A stretch of DNA of 64,000 bases from DASUGC01 sp035606665 (GTDB taxonomy: Bacteria; Acidobacteriota; Vicinamibacteria; Vicinamibacterales; SCN-69-37), in NCBI GenBank assembly GCA_035606665.1, contig DATNEY010000039.1:6725-70724 (forward strand), read 5' to 3'. Below, piece after piece: positions 25,800 to 34,879 of this stretch; positions within the stretch are counted from its first letter, which is position 1, and each line of letters opens with the position of its first letter. The notes below the pieces were generated by a model that saw nothing but the letters and a program-made list of their open reading frames with translations, was not told where the DNA came from and made no database searches. The position numbers and the translations under genes were made by a program.

Positions 25800-26327
25800 G
25801 GCACCTTCTGATTTCTTCTTTTCGTACTGCGCCAGCACCGTCACCATGTCGCGCGGCACCGCGGACAGCACGGTCACGAGCTGCTGCATCGGCGCCTGGA
25901 GCACGAAGAGCAGCTTCGCGAGCAACTCCGGCTTGCCCGGCATCGTGGCCAGGTCCTGCACCGCGCCCGGCGTCACGACCTTGCCCTGCACGACCGCCGC
26001 CTTGATGGTCATCGACGGCGTCGCCTTGATGAACGTCGTCAGGGCCTTCGCCATCGCGACCGGATCGGATCCCGTCGACACGACGGCGGTCGCGCCCTTG
26101 AAGTGCACGCTCGCGGCCTCGAGGACCGTGCCGGTGACGGCGCGCTTGGCCAGCGTGTTCTTGACGACGCGGTACGTCCCGCCCGCGGCGCGGATCTGCC
26201 GGCGCAACTCGGTCACCTGCGGCACCGTCACGCCCTTGTAGTCGACGAGGACGGCGGTGTCCGCTGCCTTGAACAGCGTCTCCAGCCCGCCCTGCTCGGT
26301 TACTTTCTCTGCCCTTGATACAGCCAT
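25797..26327 (-). CDS. rplJ: 50S ribosomal protein L10
   Basis: A 176-residue stalk base protein that anchors the L7/L12 dimers. The N-terminal rRNA-binding domain shows VLVDYKGVTVPQVTELRRQIRAAGGTYRVVKNTLAKRA, the family hallmark. The C-terminal helix (MTVLAQYEKKKSEGA) is where L12 docks. Situated between rplA (56 bp upstream) and rplL. The short leader leaves no room for the long autoregulatory L10 leader known from E. coli, so any feedback must act elsewhere in the operon. The TAA stop is the first codon of a heptad repeat. Confidence 0.97.
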   Translation of the reverse strand: MAVSRAEKVTEQGGLETLFKAADTAVLVDYKGVTVPQVTELRRQIRAAGGTYRVVKNTLAKRAVTGTVLEAASVHFKGATAVVSTGSDPVAMAKALTTFIKATPSMTIKAAVVQGKVVTPGAVQDLATMPGKPELLAKLLFVLQAPMQQLVTVLSAVPRDMVTVLAQYEKKKSEGA

Positions 26328-26341
26328 TTGCCTGCTCGCTT

Positions 26342-26380
26342 CGCTCGCAGACGTTCGAACGTCGCGCGTTCGAACGTCGC
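26342..26380. repeat. palindrome-rich tandem repeat between rplA and rplJ
   Basis: Two copies of a unit containing GTTCGAACGTCGCGC follow each other in the 56-bp gap. They are related in style to the AAGTTCG heptads but more GC-rich. Confidence 0.5.
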
Positions 26381-26383
26381 GCC

Positions 26384-27088
26384 TTAGTGTTTGATGAGCT
26401 CGTCCACGTGCGACGTGTCGATCAGCACGCCAGGACCCATCGTTGACGACATCGTCACGTTCTTCAGGTAGCGGCCCTTCGCCGCGGCCGGCTTGGCCTT
26501 GACGATGTTCTCCATCAGCGCGTGCGCGTTCGCGATGAGCCGATCCGCCGTGAACGAAATCTTGCCGATCGGGGCGTGCACGACGCCCGCTTTGTCCACC
26601 CTGAACTCGACCTTGCCGGCCTTGATTTCCTGCACGGCCTTCGTGACATCGACGGTGACGGTGCCGGTCTTCGGGTTGGGCATCAGGCCCTTGGGGCCGA
26701 GCACCTTGCCGAGTTTGCCGACCGACCGCATCATGTCGGGCGTCGCCACCACCGCGTCGAAGTCCGTCCAGCCGCCGAGGATCCGCTCGACGACCTCGTC
26801 ACCGCCGACCTCGTCCGCGCCGGCTTCCTTCGCCTCGCGCTGCTTGTCGGTGCCCGCGATCACGAGAACCTTCTTCGACTTGCCGAGCCCGTGCGGCAGC
26901 ACGACGGTGCCACGCACCATCTGATCCGAATGTTTCGGGTCGACGCCGAGGCGCACCGCGATCTCGACGGTCTCGTCGAACTTGGTGTACTTGACCTTCT
27001 GAATGAGCGGCACGGCCTCTTCGATCTTGTGAGGACGGGCTGGCACAGCCTGCCGGGCCGCCTGGTATTTCTTCCCGCGCGTACGCAT
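26384..27088 (-). CDS. rplA: 50S ribosomal protein L1
   Basis: A 234-residue L1. It begins MRTRGKKYQAARQAV and contains the conserved VRLGVDPKHSDQMVRGTVVLPHGLGK and PKGLMPNPKTGTV motifs that bind the 23S L1 stalk. ATG at 27088 is chosen over the in-frame 27187 because an SD (GAGGAG) lies just upstream and homology starts there; the longer version would translate the repeat element upstream. In many bacteria L1 represses the rplKA mRNA. Here the rplK-rplA gap holds a GTGATTT-type inverted repeat instead of an obvious L1 mimic site. Confidence 0.97.
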   Translation of the reverse strand: MRTRGKKYQAARQAVPARPHKIEEAVPLIQKVKYTKFDETVEIAVRLGVDPKHSDQMVRGTVVLPHGLGKSKKVLVIAGTDKQREAKEAGADEVGGDEVVERILGGWTDFDAVVATPDMMRSVGKLGKVLGPKGLMPNPKTGTVTVDVTKAVQEIKAGKVEFRVDKAGVVHAPIGKISFTADRLIANAHALMENIVKAKPAAAKGRYLKNVTMSSTMGPGVLIDTSHVDELIKH

Positions 27089-27151
27089 TGCAAACTCCTC
27101 GTGGTCGTAACGGCCGGTCAGGGCCTGCCACAGTACTGACGAAACCTTGCA

Positions 27152-27219
27152 TTGGCGATTTCGTGATTTGTGATTTGGTGATTTCAAATCACCAGATCAC
27201 CAAATCGCCAAATCACCAC
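27152..27219. repeat. GTGATTT-type heptamer/octamer inverted repeat between rplK and rplA
   Basis: About four GTGATTT-like units run in one direction (27152-27184), then about four units of the complement (27186-27219), forming a self-complementary block that starts directly at the rplK stop codon. Same architecture as the AAGTTCG elements but a different unit. Confidence 0.75.
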
Positions 27220-27645
27220 CTAGTCGATCACGTCCAGTCCCATCGACCGTGCGGTTCCGCGCACCGAGCGCATCGCCGAATCGATCGATTCGCAGTTGAG
27301 ATCGGGCAGCTTCAGCTTGGCGATTTCGGCGACCTGCTTCGCGGTGACCGTGCCGACCTTGTTCTTGTTCGGCTCGCCCGAGCCCTTCGCGATGTTGGCC
27401 GCGCGCTTGAGCAGCACGGCCGCCGGCGGCGCCTTCGTGATGAACGTGTACGAACGGTCCGAGTAGATCGTCACCACGACCGGGATGATCAGGCCGTCGT
27501 CCTTTGCCGTCTTCGCGTTGAAGTTCTTGCAGAAGTCCATGATGTTCAGCCCGTGGGGACCGAGCGCGGTGCCCACCGGCGGCGCGGGCGTCGCTTTGCC
27601 CGCGGCAATCTGGAGCTTCACTTGAGCTTGTACTTTTTTTGCCAT
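27220..27645 (-). CDS. rplK: 50S ribosomal protein L11
   Basis: A 141-residue L11, normal length. It opens AKKVQAQVKLQIAAGKATPAPPVGTALGPHGLNIMDFCKNFN, with the proline-rich loop that contacts RelA and release factors. The C-terminal rRNA-binding domain ends SAMRSVRGTARSMGLDV. Part of the nusG-rplK-rplA-rplJ-rplL run. The TAG stop abuts the GTGATTT repeat. Confidence 0.98.
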   Translation of the reverse strand: MAKKVQAQVKLQIAAGKATPAPPVGTALGPHGLNIMDFCKNFNAKTAKDDGLIIPVVVTIYSDRSYTFITKAPPAAVLLKRAANIAKGSGEPNKNKVGTVTAKQVAEIAKLKLPDLNCESIDSAMRSVRGTARSMGLDVID

Positions 27646-27776
27646 CTTCTCTTAGCTCGCTCGCGGGGCCCGACTTTTCTTACTGGCTCGCGGGGGCCCC
27701 ACCCCCGCTCGCTGCTCGCGGCTCCCGCCGCTCGCGCGCTCACCACCGCGCCTGCCCGGCGCGGGGTTCGCGGTGT

Positions 27777-28328
27777 CTAGAGTTTCTCGACCTGCAAAAA
27801 GTCGAGTTCGACCGGTGTTGCACGGCCGAAAATCGTCACCATCACCTTCAGCGTGTTCCGATCCGTGTTCACGTCGTCGACCACGCCGTTGAAACTCGCG
27901 AACGGCCCCTCGTTGATCCGGACCTGATCGCCGCGCTCGAACGAGTACTTCGGCTTCGGCTTCTCCGCCGCGACCGTCACCTGGTGGAGGATCTGGTCGA
28001 CTTCCTCACGGGACAGGGGCGACGGCTTCGAGCCGGCGCCGACGAACCCGGTGACCTTCGGCGTGTTCTTGACGACATGCCAGGCGTTGTCCGACATGTG
28101 CATCTCGACCAGGATGTAGCCCGGAAAGAACCGGCGCGAGCTCTTCACCTCGCGCCCGCCGCGCTTCTCCACAATGTCCTCGGTCGGGATCAGGATCTCG
28201 CCGATTTCGTCGGCCAGGCCGTACGCCTGGACGCGCTGTTCGAGCGATTCCTTCACCTTGTTCTCGAAGCCCGAGTAGGTGTGGATGATGTACCACTGTT
28301 TCGTCTTGTCGTCGGTCATGACCTGCAT
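27777..28328 (-). CDS. nusG: transcription termination/antitermination protein NusG
   Basis: A 183-residue NusG. The NGN domain starts KQWYIIHTYSGFENKVKESLEQRV and contains PGYILVEMHMSDNAWHVVKNTPKVTGFVG. The C-terminal KOW domain is FERGDQVRINEGPFASFNGVVDDVN. It binds RNA polymerase beta' and couples transcription to Rho or ribosomes. ATG at 28328 has GGGGTGAG upstream; the ATG three codons later is an alternative. 24 bp after secE. A 131-bp gap to rplK is GC-rich with GCTCGC-type low-complexity repeats and no clear hairpin terminator. Confidence 0.97.
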   Translation of the reverse strand: MQVMTDDKTKQWYIIHTYSGFENKVKESLEQRVQAYGLADEIGEILIPTEDIVEKRGGREVKSSRRFFPGYILVEMHMSDNAWHVVKNTPKVTGFVGAGSKPSPLSREEVDQILHQVTVAAEKPKPKYSFERGDQVRINEGPFASFNGVVDDVNTDRNTLKVMVTIFGRATPVELDFLQVEKL

Positions 28329-28352
28329 GGCGCACTCACCCCAGCGCCGTTG

Positions 28353-28595
28353 TTACGCCGAACCAAAGTACTTGAAGGCCACGGTCATCAGCCGCGACAG
28401 CCCAACATCGACGACGTAAAGGTAGATGCCGAACACCATCGACGTGAGAATCACCACGATGGTCGTCGCCCACACTTCGCGCCGCGTCGGCCACGTCACG
28501 CGGCCGAGCTCGCTGCGCACTTCCGTCAGGAAACGACGGCCTCGCCCGAACCATCCGACGACCTGGTCCGGCGATTCCTTCAAGTTATCCAGCAT
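28353..28595 (-). CDS. secE: preprotein translocase subunit SecE
   Basis: An 80-residue single-span SecE. An amphipathic segment (FLTEVRSELGRVTWPTRREVW) carries the family signature RVTWPTR, followed by one membrane helix (about residues 46-70). It clamps SecY in the translocon. ATG at 28595 is preferred because GAAGG sits five bases upstream; a GTG four codons earlier (28607) is possible. It lies between tRNA-Trp and nusG, the usual place. Confidence 0.95.
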   Translation of the reverse strand: MLDNLKESPDQVVGWFGRGRRFLTEVRSELGRVTWPTRREVWATTIVVILTSMVFGIYLYVVDVGLSRLMTVAFKYFGSA

Positions 28596-28639
28596 TGCTG
28601 CCTTCACCTATCCGTCCCGCCATCAGTCCCGAATACTGG

Positions 28640-28712
28640 CAGGTCAGGAGGGACTCGAACCCCCAACCCTCGGTTTTGGAGACCGATGCTCTACCAATTG
28701 AGCTACTGACCT
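28640..28712 (-). tRNA. trnW: tRNA-Trp (CCA anticodon)
   Basis: A 73-nt cloverleaf. The acceptor AGGTCAG pairs with CTGACCT, the anticodon loop CTCCAAA gives anticodon CCA, the T-loop is TTCGAGT, and the discriminator is G as expected for bacterial tRNA-Trp. The CCA end is not encoded. Placed between rpmG and secE. Confidence 0.95.
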
Positions 28713-28718
28713 GTTGCC

Positions 28719-28868
28719 CTACTTACTTTCCTTGTGCGCCGTGTGCTTGCGGCAGGCACGACAGAACTTGCTGAACTCCAGCCGTTCGGAGCTCTTGCGT
28801 CGGTTCTTCGTCGTGCTGTAATTCCGCCGCTTGCACTCGGTGCACGCGAGCGTCACGATTTCGCGCAT
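28719..28868 (-). CDS. rpmG: 50S ribosomal protein L33
   Basis: A 49-residue protein found by reading the gap between tuf and tRNA-Trp. It starts MREIVTLACTECKRRNYSTTKNRR, has two CxxC pairs (CTEC at about 9-12 and CRAC at about 36-39) for zinc, and ends HKESK. This is the zinc-binding form of L33, with the conserved YSTTKNR motif. It begins 16 bp after the tuf stop. rpmG before secE is the conserved order. Confidence 0.96.
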   Translation of the reverse strand: MREIVTLACTECKRRNYSTTKNRRKSSERLEFSKFCRACRKHTAHKESK

Positions 28869-28884
28869 TGCTACGTTCCTCTAG

Positions 28885-30084
<1,200 letters not shown>

Positions 30085-30111
30085 CGCCAGTGTTCTCCCG
30101 TTTAGTTAATT

Positions 30112-30139
30112 CGCACTTCGAACGTCGTACTTCGAACTT
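30112..30139. repeat. AAGTTCG heptad repeat between tRNA-Thr and tuf
   Basis: On the minus strand there are four heptamers (AAGTTCG, AAGTACG, ACGTTCG, AAGTGCG), starting just after the tRNA-Thr 3' end. No inverted partner is seen. Confidence 0.7.
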
Positions 30140-30147
30140 CTCTCAGA

Positions 30148-30223
30148 TGGAGCCGATGACCGGGATCGAACCGGTGACCTCGTCCTTACCAAGGACGTGC
30201 TCTGCCAACTGAGCTACATCGGC
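30148..30223 (-). tRNA. trnT: tRNA-Thr (GGT anticodon)
   Basis: Acceptor GCCGATG pairs with CATCGGC; anticodon loop CTTGGTA gives GGT; T-loop TTCGATC; discriminator T; CCA encoded. Last tRNA before tuf. Confidence 0.95.
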
Positions 30224-30270
30224 CTTCGCGCTTCGCGCTTCGGCCGACAAGTCGGCCTGAACTCGTGATC

Positions 30271-30345
30271 TGGAGCGGGAGACGGGGATCGAACCCGCGA
30301 CCAACAGCTTGGAAGGCTGTGACTCTACCACTGAGTTACTCCCGC
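30271..30345 (-). tRNA. trnG: tRNA-Gly (TCC anticodon)
   Basis: Acceptor GCGGGAG pairs with CTCCCGC; anticodon loop CTTCCAA gives TCC; T-loop TTCGATC; discriminator T; CCA encoded. A GGCCGA-CAAG-TCGGCC hairpin (30242-30257) separates it from tRNA-Thr(GGT). Confidence 0.95.
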
Positions 30346-30504
30346 CTTCGCGCCTCGCCCGCTTCGCCTCTCGGCGCTTCGGCGGGCAAGCCCGCTTCAC
30401 TTCTCCAAACCTCTCTTGCCACGCGCCTTGCTCCGAACTTTCACGCTCAACTTCCCTCGGCTTGCCAACCGGAGCCGCGAGCGCAGCGAGCGCTCGGCGA
30501 AGGT

Positions 30505-30592
30505 TGGTGGCGAGGGAAGGATTCGAACCTTCGAAGCCGCAGAGGGCGACAGATTTACAGTCTGTTGCGTTTGACCGCTTCGCTACCTCGCC
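30505..30592 (-). tRNA. trnY: tRNA-Tyr (GTA anticodon)
   Basis: An 88-nt class II tRNA with a long variable arm. Acceptor GGCGAGG pairs with CCTCGCC; anticodon loop CTGTAAA gives GTA; T-loop TTCGAAT; discriminator A; CCA encoded. The ~159-bp spacer to tRNA-Gly contains a GCGGG-CAAG-CCCGC hairpin (30382-30395). Confidence 0.95.
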
Positions 30593-30720
30593 ACAGAATC
30601 TATTCGTCCGCGCGCTCCCTGCCGACACTGCCCTGCCCGGCCCCATTCTGCTCAAGAGGCCGCGTGTTCCGACCGCCACCTGACTTGGATCGACTCAGCC
30701 TTCGCGTGTGGCTCGTAACT

Positions 30721-30797
30721 TGGAGCTGGCGAAGGGATTTGAACCCCCGACCAGCTGATTACAAATCAGCTGCTCTACCTGACTGAGCTACGCCAGC
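30721..30797 (-). tRNA. trnT: tRNA-Thr (TGT anticodon), first gene of the tRNA-tuf block
   Basis: Acceptor GCTGGCG pairs with CGCCAGC; anticodon loop TTTGTAA gives TGT; T-loop TTCAAAT; discriminator T; CCA encoded. A possible promoter lies 15-44 bp upstream. The 128-bp spacer to tRNA-Tyr shows nothing recognisable. Confidence 0.95.
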
Positions 30798-30811
30798 CGA
30801 ACGAAACAGGA

Positions 30812-30841
30812 ATGGTAGCACGGCCCATGCCAACCCAACAA
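30812..30841 (-). promoter_or_regulatory. candidate sigma70 promoter for the tRNA-tuf operon
   Basis: On the minus strand, TTGTTG (30841-30836) and TACCAT (30817-30812) are separated by 18 bp. The -10 box lies about 14 bp before the mature tRNA-Thr end. The match to consensus is partial. Confidence 0.3.
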
Positions 30842-30846
30842 CCCCG

Positions 30847-31578
30847 TCACGACCCTCCAAACCGCTTCCGGCGCTGCCGGGACGCCTCGAACAGGGCCAC
30901 CCCGGCAGTCACCGACACGTTGAGGCTCGCGACGACCCCCGCCATGGGCACGGAAACGACCCGGTCGCACGTTTCCCGCACCAGACGCCGCAGTCCAGTG
31001 CCCTCGGCACCCAAAACCAGGGCCGTCGGCTGCGTGTAGTCCACCTCGTCGTAGGCTTCCGGGGCTGCGGAATCGAAGCCGACTGTCCAGACGTTGAGCT
31101 CCTTGAGCTCCTCGAGCGCTCGCGAAATGTTCACCACGGTCGCAATCCGAACGTGGGTTACCGCGCCGGCGGAGGCCTTGGCGGTAGCGCCATCGAGCGG
31201 CGCCGAGTGCCTCGCCTGCCGGATGAGCCCGGACGCCCCGGAGGCGTCAACCGACCGCAGAATCGCCCCCATATTCTGGGGATCCTCGATGCCGTCGAGC
31301 ACCACGAGGAGCGCCGGCCCGCCGGCCTCTTTGACCAGCTCCTCCACGGTGTACGCAGGCAGCGGCTGCAGCTCGGCCGCCACGCCCTGATGGACCCCCC
31401 CACGCGTGACCTTGTCGAGCGCCCGTCGATCGAGCGTCTCGATCGGAATCCGGAGCTCGTGCGCGCGCGCGACGAGCGCGTCGACCCGCGGGCCAGCGCC
31501 CCGCTCATGCACGAGCCGCGACACACGCCGCGACTTCAGCGATTCGGTGACTGCATGGATTCCGTAAATCAATGACAC
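30847..31578 (-). CDS. rlmB: 23S rRNA (guanosine-2'-O-)-methyltransferase RlmB (TrmH family)
   Basis: A 243-residue SPOUT methyltransferase. An L30e-like N-terminal substrate-binding domain (SLIYGIHAVTESLKSRRVSRL) is followed by the three SpoU motifs: DGIEDPQNMGAILRSVDASG, ALVLGAEGTGL and ASLNVSVTAGVALFEASRQR, which form the knotted SAM site. It methylates the 2'-OH of G2251 in the peptidyl transferase P-loop of 23S rRNA (established for E. coli). It follows gltX by 9 bp on the same strand and precedes the tRNA-tuf block. Confidence 0.92.
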   Translation of the reverse strand: MSLIYGIHAVTESLKSRRVSRLVHERGAGPRVDALVARAHELRIPIETLDRRALDKVTRGGVHQGVAAELQPLPAYTVEELVKEAGGPALLVVLDGIEDPQNMGAILRSVDASGASGLIRQARHSAPLDGATAKASAGAVTHVRIATVVNISRALEELKELNVWTVGFDSAAPEAYDEVDYTQPTALVLGAEGTGLRRLVRETCDRVVSVPMAGVVASLNVSVTAGVALFEASRQRRKRFGGS

Positions 31579-31587
31579 GGGCAGGTT

Positions 31588-33078
31588 CTACGCGTCCGGT
31601 GCTGTCAGCCTCTTCACGACTTCCAGCAACCGGACAACACACGATTCTACCTTGACGACGCCACTCCCTGCTGGAAGAGCCGCGCCCTTGTCGATCGCGG
31701 GAATCGCGAGATCCAGCTCCGGTCCTGAGTCCGCCGCCGTGAGCGCAACCCTGACCGGGTGGAACAACGCCTTGCCTTTGAGGCCGCTCGTCTGCCGCGC
31801 CCGGCCCGCAGCCGCCCGGAATGACTCGCGATCGAGCGGGCCGATGGCGGATACCTCTGCAAGGAATGCCGCGACCGCTCTTGCTCCATCCGGTTCCTGC
31901 CGGACGAGTTCCGCGGCCCTTGCCGCATCCCAGGCGAACACGGTCGTCACCCGTTCCGGGATCTCCTCGACGCGATCGACCGAGCCGACCGCCAGCGGCA
32001 GCAACGCCTGCACAAAGTCCAGCGACGCCATGGTTTCAGCGGTGACGAAGCCCGCGGTCACGAAGTACGGCAGCGCGAGCTTTGCGATGCACGCCGGATC
32101 CGCTTCCTTCATGTAGTGGCGGTTCATCCAGGCCAACTTGGCCGTGTCGAAGACGGCCGCGCTGTGACTGACGACCGCGAGATCGAAGCGTGTCGCCATC
32201 TCGCGCGCCGGAAGGATCTCCTGGTTCTCGCCCGGCGACCAGCCGAGGAGCGCGAGATAGTTGACCAGCGCCTCGGGCAAATAGCCGCGCGCGCGAAACT
32301 CCGCCACGCTCGTCGCGCCATGACGCTTGGAGAGTGGAGCGTGATCGGGACCGAGAACGAGCGACAAATGCGCGAATTTCGGCGGAGCCGCGCCGAGGGC
32401 TTCGTACATCAGGACCTGGCGCGGCGTATTCGAAATGTGATCCTCGCCGCGAATCACATGGCTCACCTGCATCTGCACGTCGTCGACGACCACGGCAAAG
32501 TTGTAGGCCGGCCGCCCGTCGGATCGGACGATCACAGGATCGCCGATGACGTCGGTACTGAATGTCACCTCGCCGCGAACGATGTCATCGAAGGTGACGT
32601 CGCGGCGATCGGGTATGCGAAACCGAACGGCGGCGGTTTCGCCCGCGGCAAGGCGCCGGTTCACTTCGTCCGCGCCGAGGTCGCGGCATCGGCCCGCGTA
32701 CTTCGGCGGATGTCCGGCTGCGAGAGCCGCCTGCCGGTCCGAGTCCAGCAGAGTGGGAGAACAGAAACACCGGTACGCGCGGCCGCTCGAGAGCCATCCT
32801 TCGAGCACGCGGTCGTAGCGATCCTGCCGCTCCGACTGCCGGTACGGCCCGAACGGTCCGCCCTCGTCCGGCCCTTCATCCCAATCAAGACCGAGCCACT
32901 TCAGGTCCGAGATGATGCTCTCCTCGGACTCTCGAGTGGATCGTTCGGTGTCGGTGTCCTCGATGCGCAGCACGAACGTGCCGCCGTGCCCCCGCGCAAG
33001 CAACCAGTTGAACAACGCCGTACGCGCGTTCCCGACGTGAAGCTGGCCTGTCGGACTCGGCGCAAACCTCAGCCTCAT
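31588..33078 (-). CDS. gltX: glutamyl-tRNA synthetase
   Basis: A 496-residue class I synthetase. The HIGH-type motif is in RFAPSPTGQLHVGNARTALF and the KMSKS-type loop is PLSKRHGATS, followed by the anticodon-binding helical region. ATG at 33078 begins MRLRFAPSPTG and overlaps the ispDF stop by four bases (ATGA). The in-frame extension to 33360 is inside ispDF and is rejected. Whether it is discriminating or also charges tRNA-Gln depends on gatCAB and glnS elsewhere. A tRNA-Gln (TTG) gene lies at 44656-44730. Confidence 0.96.
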   Translation of the reverse strand: MRLRFAPSPTGQLHVGNARTALFNWLLARGHGGTFVLRIEDTDTERSTRESEESIISDLKWLGLDWDEGPDEGGPFGPYRQSERQDRYDRVLEGWLSSGRAYRCFCSPTLLDSDRQAALAAGHPPKYAGRCRDLGADEVNRRLAAGETAAVRFRIPDRRDVTFDDIVRGEVTFSTDVIGDPVIVRSDGRPAYNFAVVVDDVQMQVSHVIRGEDHISNTPRQVLMYEALGAAPPKFAHLSLVLGPDHAPLSKRHGATSVAEFRARGYLPEALVNYLALLGWSPGENQEILPAREMATRFDLAVVSHSAAVFDTAKLAWMNRHYMKEADPACIAKLALPYFVTAGFVTAETMASLDFVQALLPLAVGSVDRVEEIPERVTTVFAWDAARAAELVRQEPDGARAVAAFLAEVSAIGPLDRESFRAAAGRARQTSGLKGKALFHPVRVALTAADSGPELDLAIPAIDKGAALPAGSGVVKVESCVVRLLEVVKRLTAPDA

Positions 33079-34238
33079 CGAACGGGCTCCGCGCGCGTGA
33101 GCAGCGCCACGGCATGCGCGGCGATCGCCTCGCCCCGACCGACCGCGTCCACGCCCTCGTTCGTCTTTCCCTTCACGCTGACACAGTCGGTCGCGATGTC
33201 GAGGATCTTCGCCAGCCTCAGCACGATGGCGGGAATGTGCGGCGAGAGCTTCGGACGTTCGAGCACGATCGTGACATCGACATTCGCGACCGCCCAGCCG
33301 GCACTCTGAATCACAGTCAGTGCCCGCACGAGCAGCTCGAGACCGGCCGCGTTCTTCCACGCGGCGTCGGTGTTCGGAAAATGCCTGCCGATGTCACCCG
33401 CACCGGCGGCCCCGAGCAGCGCATCGATGAGCGCGTGGCACAACACGTCGCCGTCAGAATGCGCGATGGGGCCGAGATCGAACGGGATGACTTCTCCGGC
33501 AAGCACCAGGGAACGTCCGGGCGCCAGGCGATGCAGGTCGTACCCCGTGCCGACGCGTGTCGCCGTCCGCGGTTGTGCGCGCGCGCGCGCGGCAGCCAAA
33601 TCCTCGGGCGTCGTAATCTTCAGGTTCTCCGGTTCCCCGTTCACGATCTTCACTGGGTATCCTGCCTGCTCTGCGAGCATGCCCTCGTCGGTTACGTCCG
33701 CACCGCCGGCGCCGCGCCTAACGGCGTCGGCAAGCACGCTGCGCTGGAAGCCTTGAGGTGTCTGCGCTAGCCACACCTCATCGCGCGGGATCGTGGCCAT
33801 CACCTGGCGCGTGGCACCGGCACGCTTGACGGTGTCACGGACCCCGAGCGCGGGTATCACCGCGCCGTGTTCGGCTGCGCCCGCGATGACCCTGTCGATC
33901 AACGTCCGGCTGACAAAGGGCCGCGCGGCATCGTGGACCAGCACCACATCGCAGTCGGACTGAATCGCCGCCATCCCGTTCGCGACAGAGTCCTGACGCC
34001 GCCGGCCGCCCGCAACGACAACATGCGGCCGCGTGAGCGGTCCAACCAGCTCAGCGCTGCCGGCCAGGAGCGACTCGTGCAGCACCACGACGATCTGGCT
34101 CACATCCGGATGCGAGTCGAACGTGTGCAGGCTTCGCTGAAGAACAGACCGGCCGCCAATCTCGAGCAGCTGCTTCGGGACGGAACCGCCCATCCGGAGG
34201 CCCTGCCCTCCCGCTACGACAATCACGCCGGTACGCAC
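33075..34238 (-). CDS. ispDF: bifunctional IspD-IspF enzyme of the MEP isoprenoid pathway
   Basis: A 387-residue fusion. IspD (about 1-225) begins VIVVAGGQGLRMGGSVPKQLLEIGG, with the CTP-binding glycine loop, DAARPFV, and ENLKITTPEDL near its end. IspF (about 230-387) starts RVGTGYDLHRL with the zinc Asp-x-His, followed by IAHSDGDVLCHALIDALLGA and VSVKGKTNEG. It catalyses steps 3 and 5 of the MEP pathway. The fusion is best known from alpha- and epsilonproteobacteria. Start codon GTG. Translationally coupled to gltX. ispE lies in the same window (44758-45651). Confidence 0.95.
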   Translation of the reverse strand: MRTGVIVVAGGQGLRMGGSVPKQLLEIGGRSVLQRSLHTFDSHPDVSQIVVVLHESLLAGSAELVGPLTRPHVVVAGGRRRQDSVANGMAAIQSDCDVVLVHDAARPFVSRTLIDRVIAGAAEHGAVIPALGVRDTVKRAGATRQVMATIPRDEVWLAQTPQGFQRSVLADAVRRGAGGADVTDEGMLAEQAGYPVKIVNGEPENLKITTPEDLAAARARAQPRTATRVGTGYDLHRLAPGRSLVLAGEVIPFDLGPIAHSDGDVLCHALIDALLGAAGAGDIGRHFPNTDAAWKNAAGLELLVRALTVIQSAGWAVANVDVTIVLERPKLSPHIPAIVLRLAKILDIATDCVSVKGKTNEGVDAVGRGEAIAAHAVALLTRAEPVR

Positions 34239-34250
34239 AGAAGGGAAATT

Positions 34251-34865
34251 CTATCGGGAAACGATGCGGGCCCTCGTCAGCGCCACGGCGGCCTCGAGCC
34301 TCGCGTTACTGACGGCCACGGGACAATAGATGACGACCAGGGCACGAGTCGTGGCCGTCGTCACCATCGTCCGCGCCGAATCCGACGTTGGGTTGCCGAA
34401 CGCGCCCGCGTCGTCGGCCAGCGTCATGCGGCCTCCGACGTGGACGGCATCCTTGCGAATGCCGGCATACTCCTCGCCCTGGCGGCCCAGACGCAATACG
34501 ACGCCGCCCTTGATCTGGTCGAGGTCGTACAGGCCGTACGGCAGCTGGGTTTCGACCGAGCACCAATTGATGACGTCGACCAGACTGTTGATCCGCGGAA
34601 GCTCGTCGCCCCGTTTCACGCGCCTCAGCAGCGCCTCGGACGACGGGCGTGTCTTCGTCGGATCGATCCCGACGCGCTTGTACATCGTCCGCACATCGGC
34701 GGTGACGTCCGCCGTCTCAATCTCAGTGGCCGAACGCAGCGCCTCCGCCGCCTTCCGCAACGGCTCATCCATCGTCTCGTCGCGGGCAAGCACCCGCACC
34801 GGCTCAGCCACGAACCAGCCGGGCTTGACGATCGACGCCAGCGATTGATCGACGGTCAGCATCAT
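34251..34865 (-). CDS. B3/B4 tRNA-binding-domain protein (PheT-like)
   Basis: A 204-residue stand-alone B3/B4 domain, the fold found in the beta subunit of phenylalanyl-tRNA synthetase where it edits Tyr-tRNA-Phe. Family features are TMYKRVGIDPTKTRPSSEALLRRV, LPRINSLVDVINWCSVETQLPYGLYDLDQIKGG, and AFGNPTSDSARTMVTTATTRALVVIYCP. Free-standing copies are thought to act in trans on mischarged tRNA or in unknown roles. 12 bp before ispDF and near gltX, so a translation-quality link is plausible but unproven. Confidence 0.85.
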   Translation of the reverse strand: MMLTVDQSLASIVKPGWFVAEPVRVLARDETMDEPLRKAAEALRSATEIETADVTADVRTMYKRVGIDPTKTRPSSEALLRRVKRGDELPRINSLVDVINWCSVETQLPYGLYDLDQIKGGVVLRLGRQGEEYAGIRKDAVHVGGRMTLADDAGAFGNPTSDSARTMVTTATTRALVVIYCPVAVSNARLEAAVALTRARIVSR

Positions 34866-34879
34866 CTCTATCAGCTCTA

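Noticed and set aside
26328..26383. An L10 leader regulatory RNA upstream of rplJ
   Set aside because: The gap is only 56 bp and is filled by a tandem palindromic repeat. It is too short for the known L10 leader fold.
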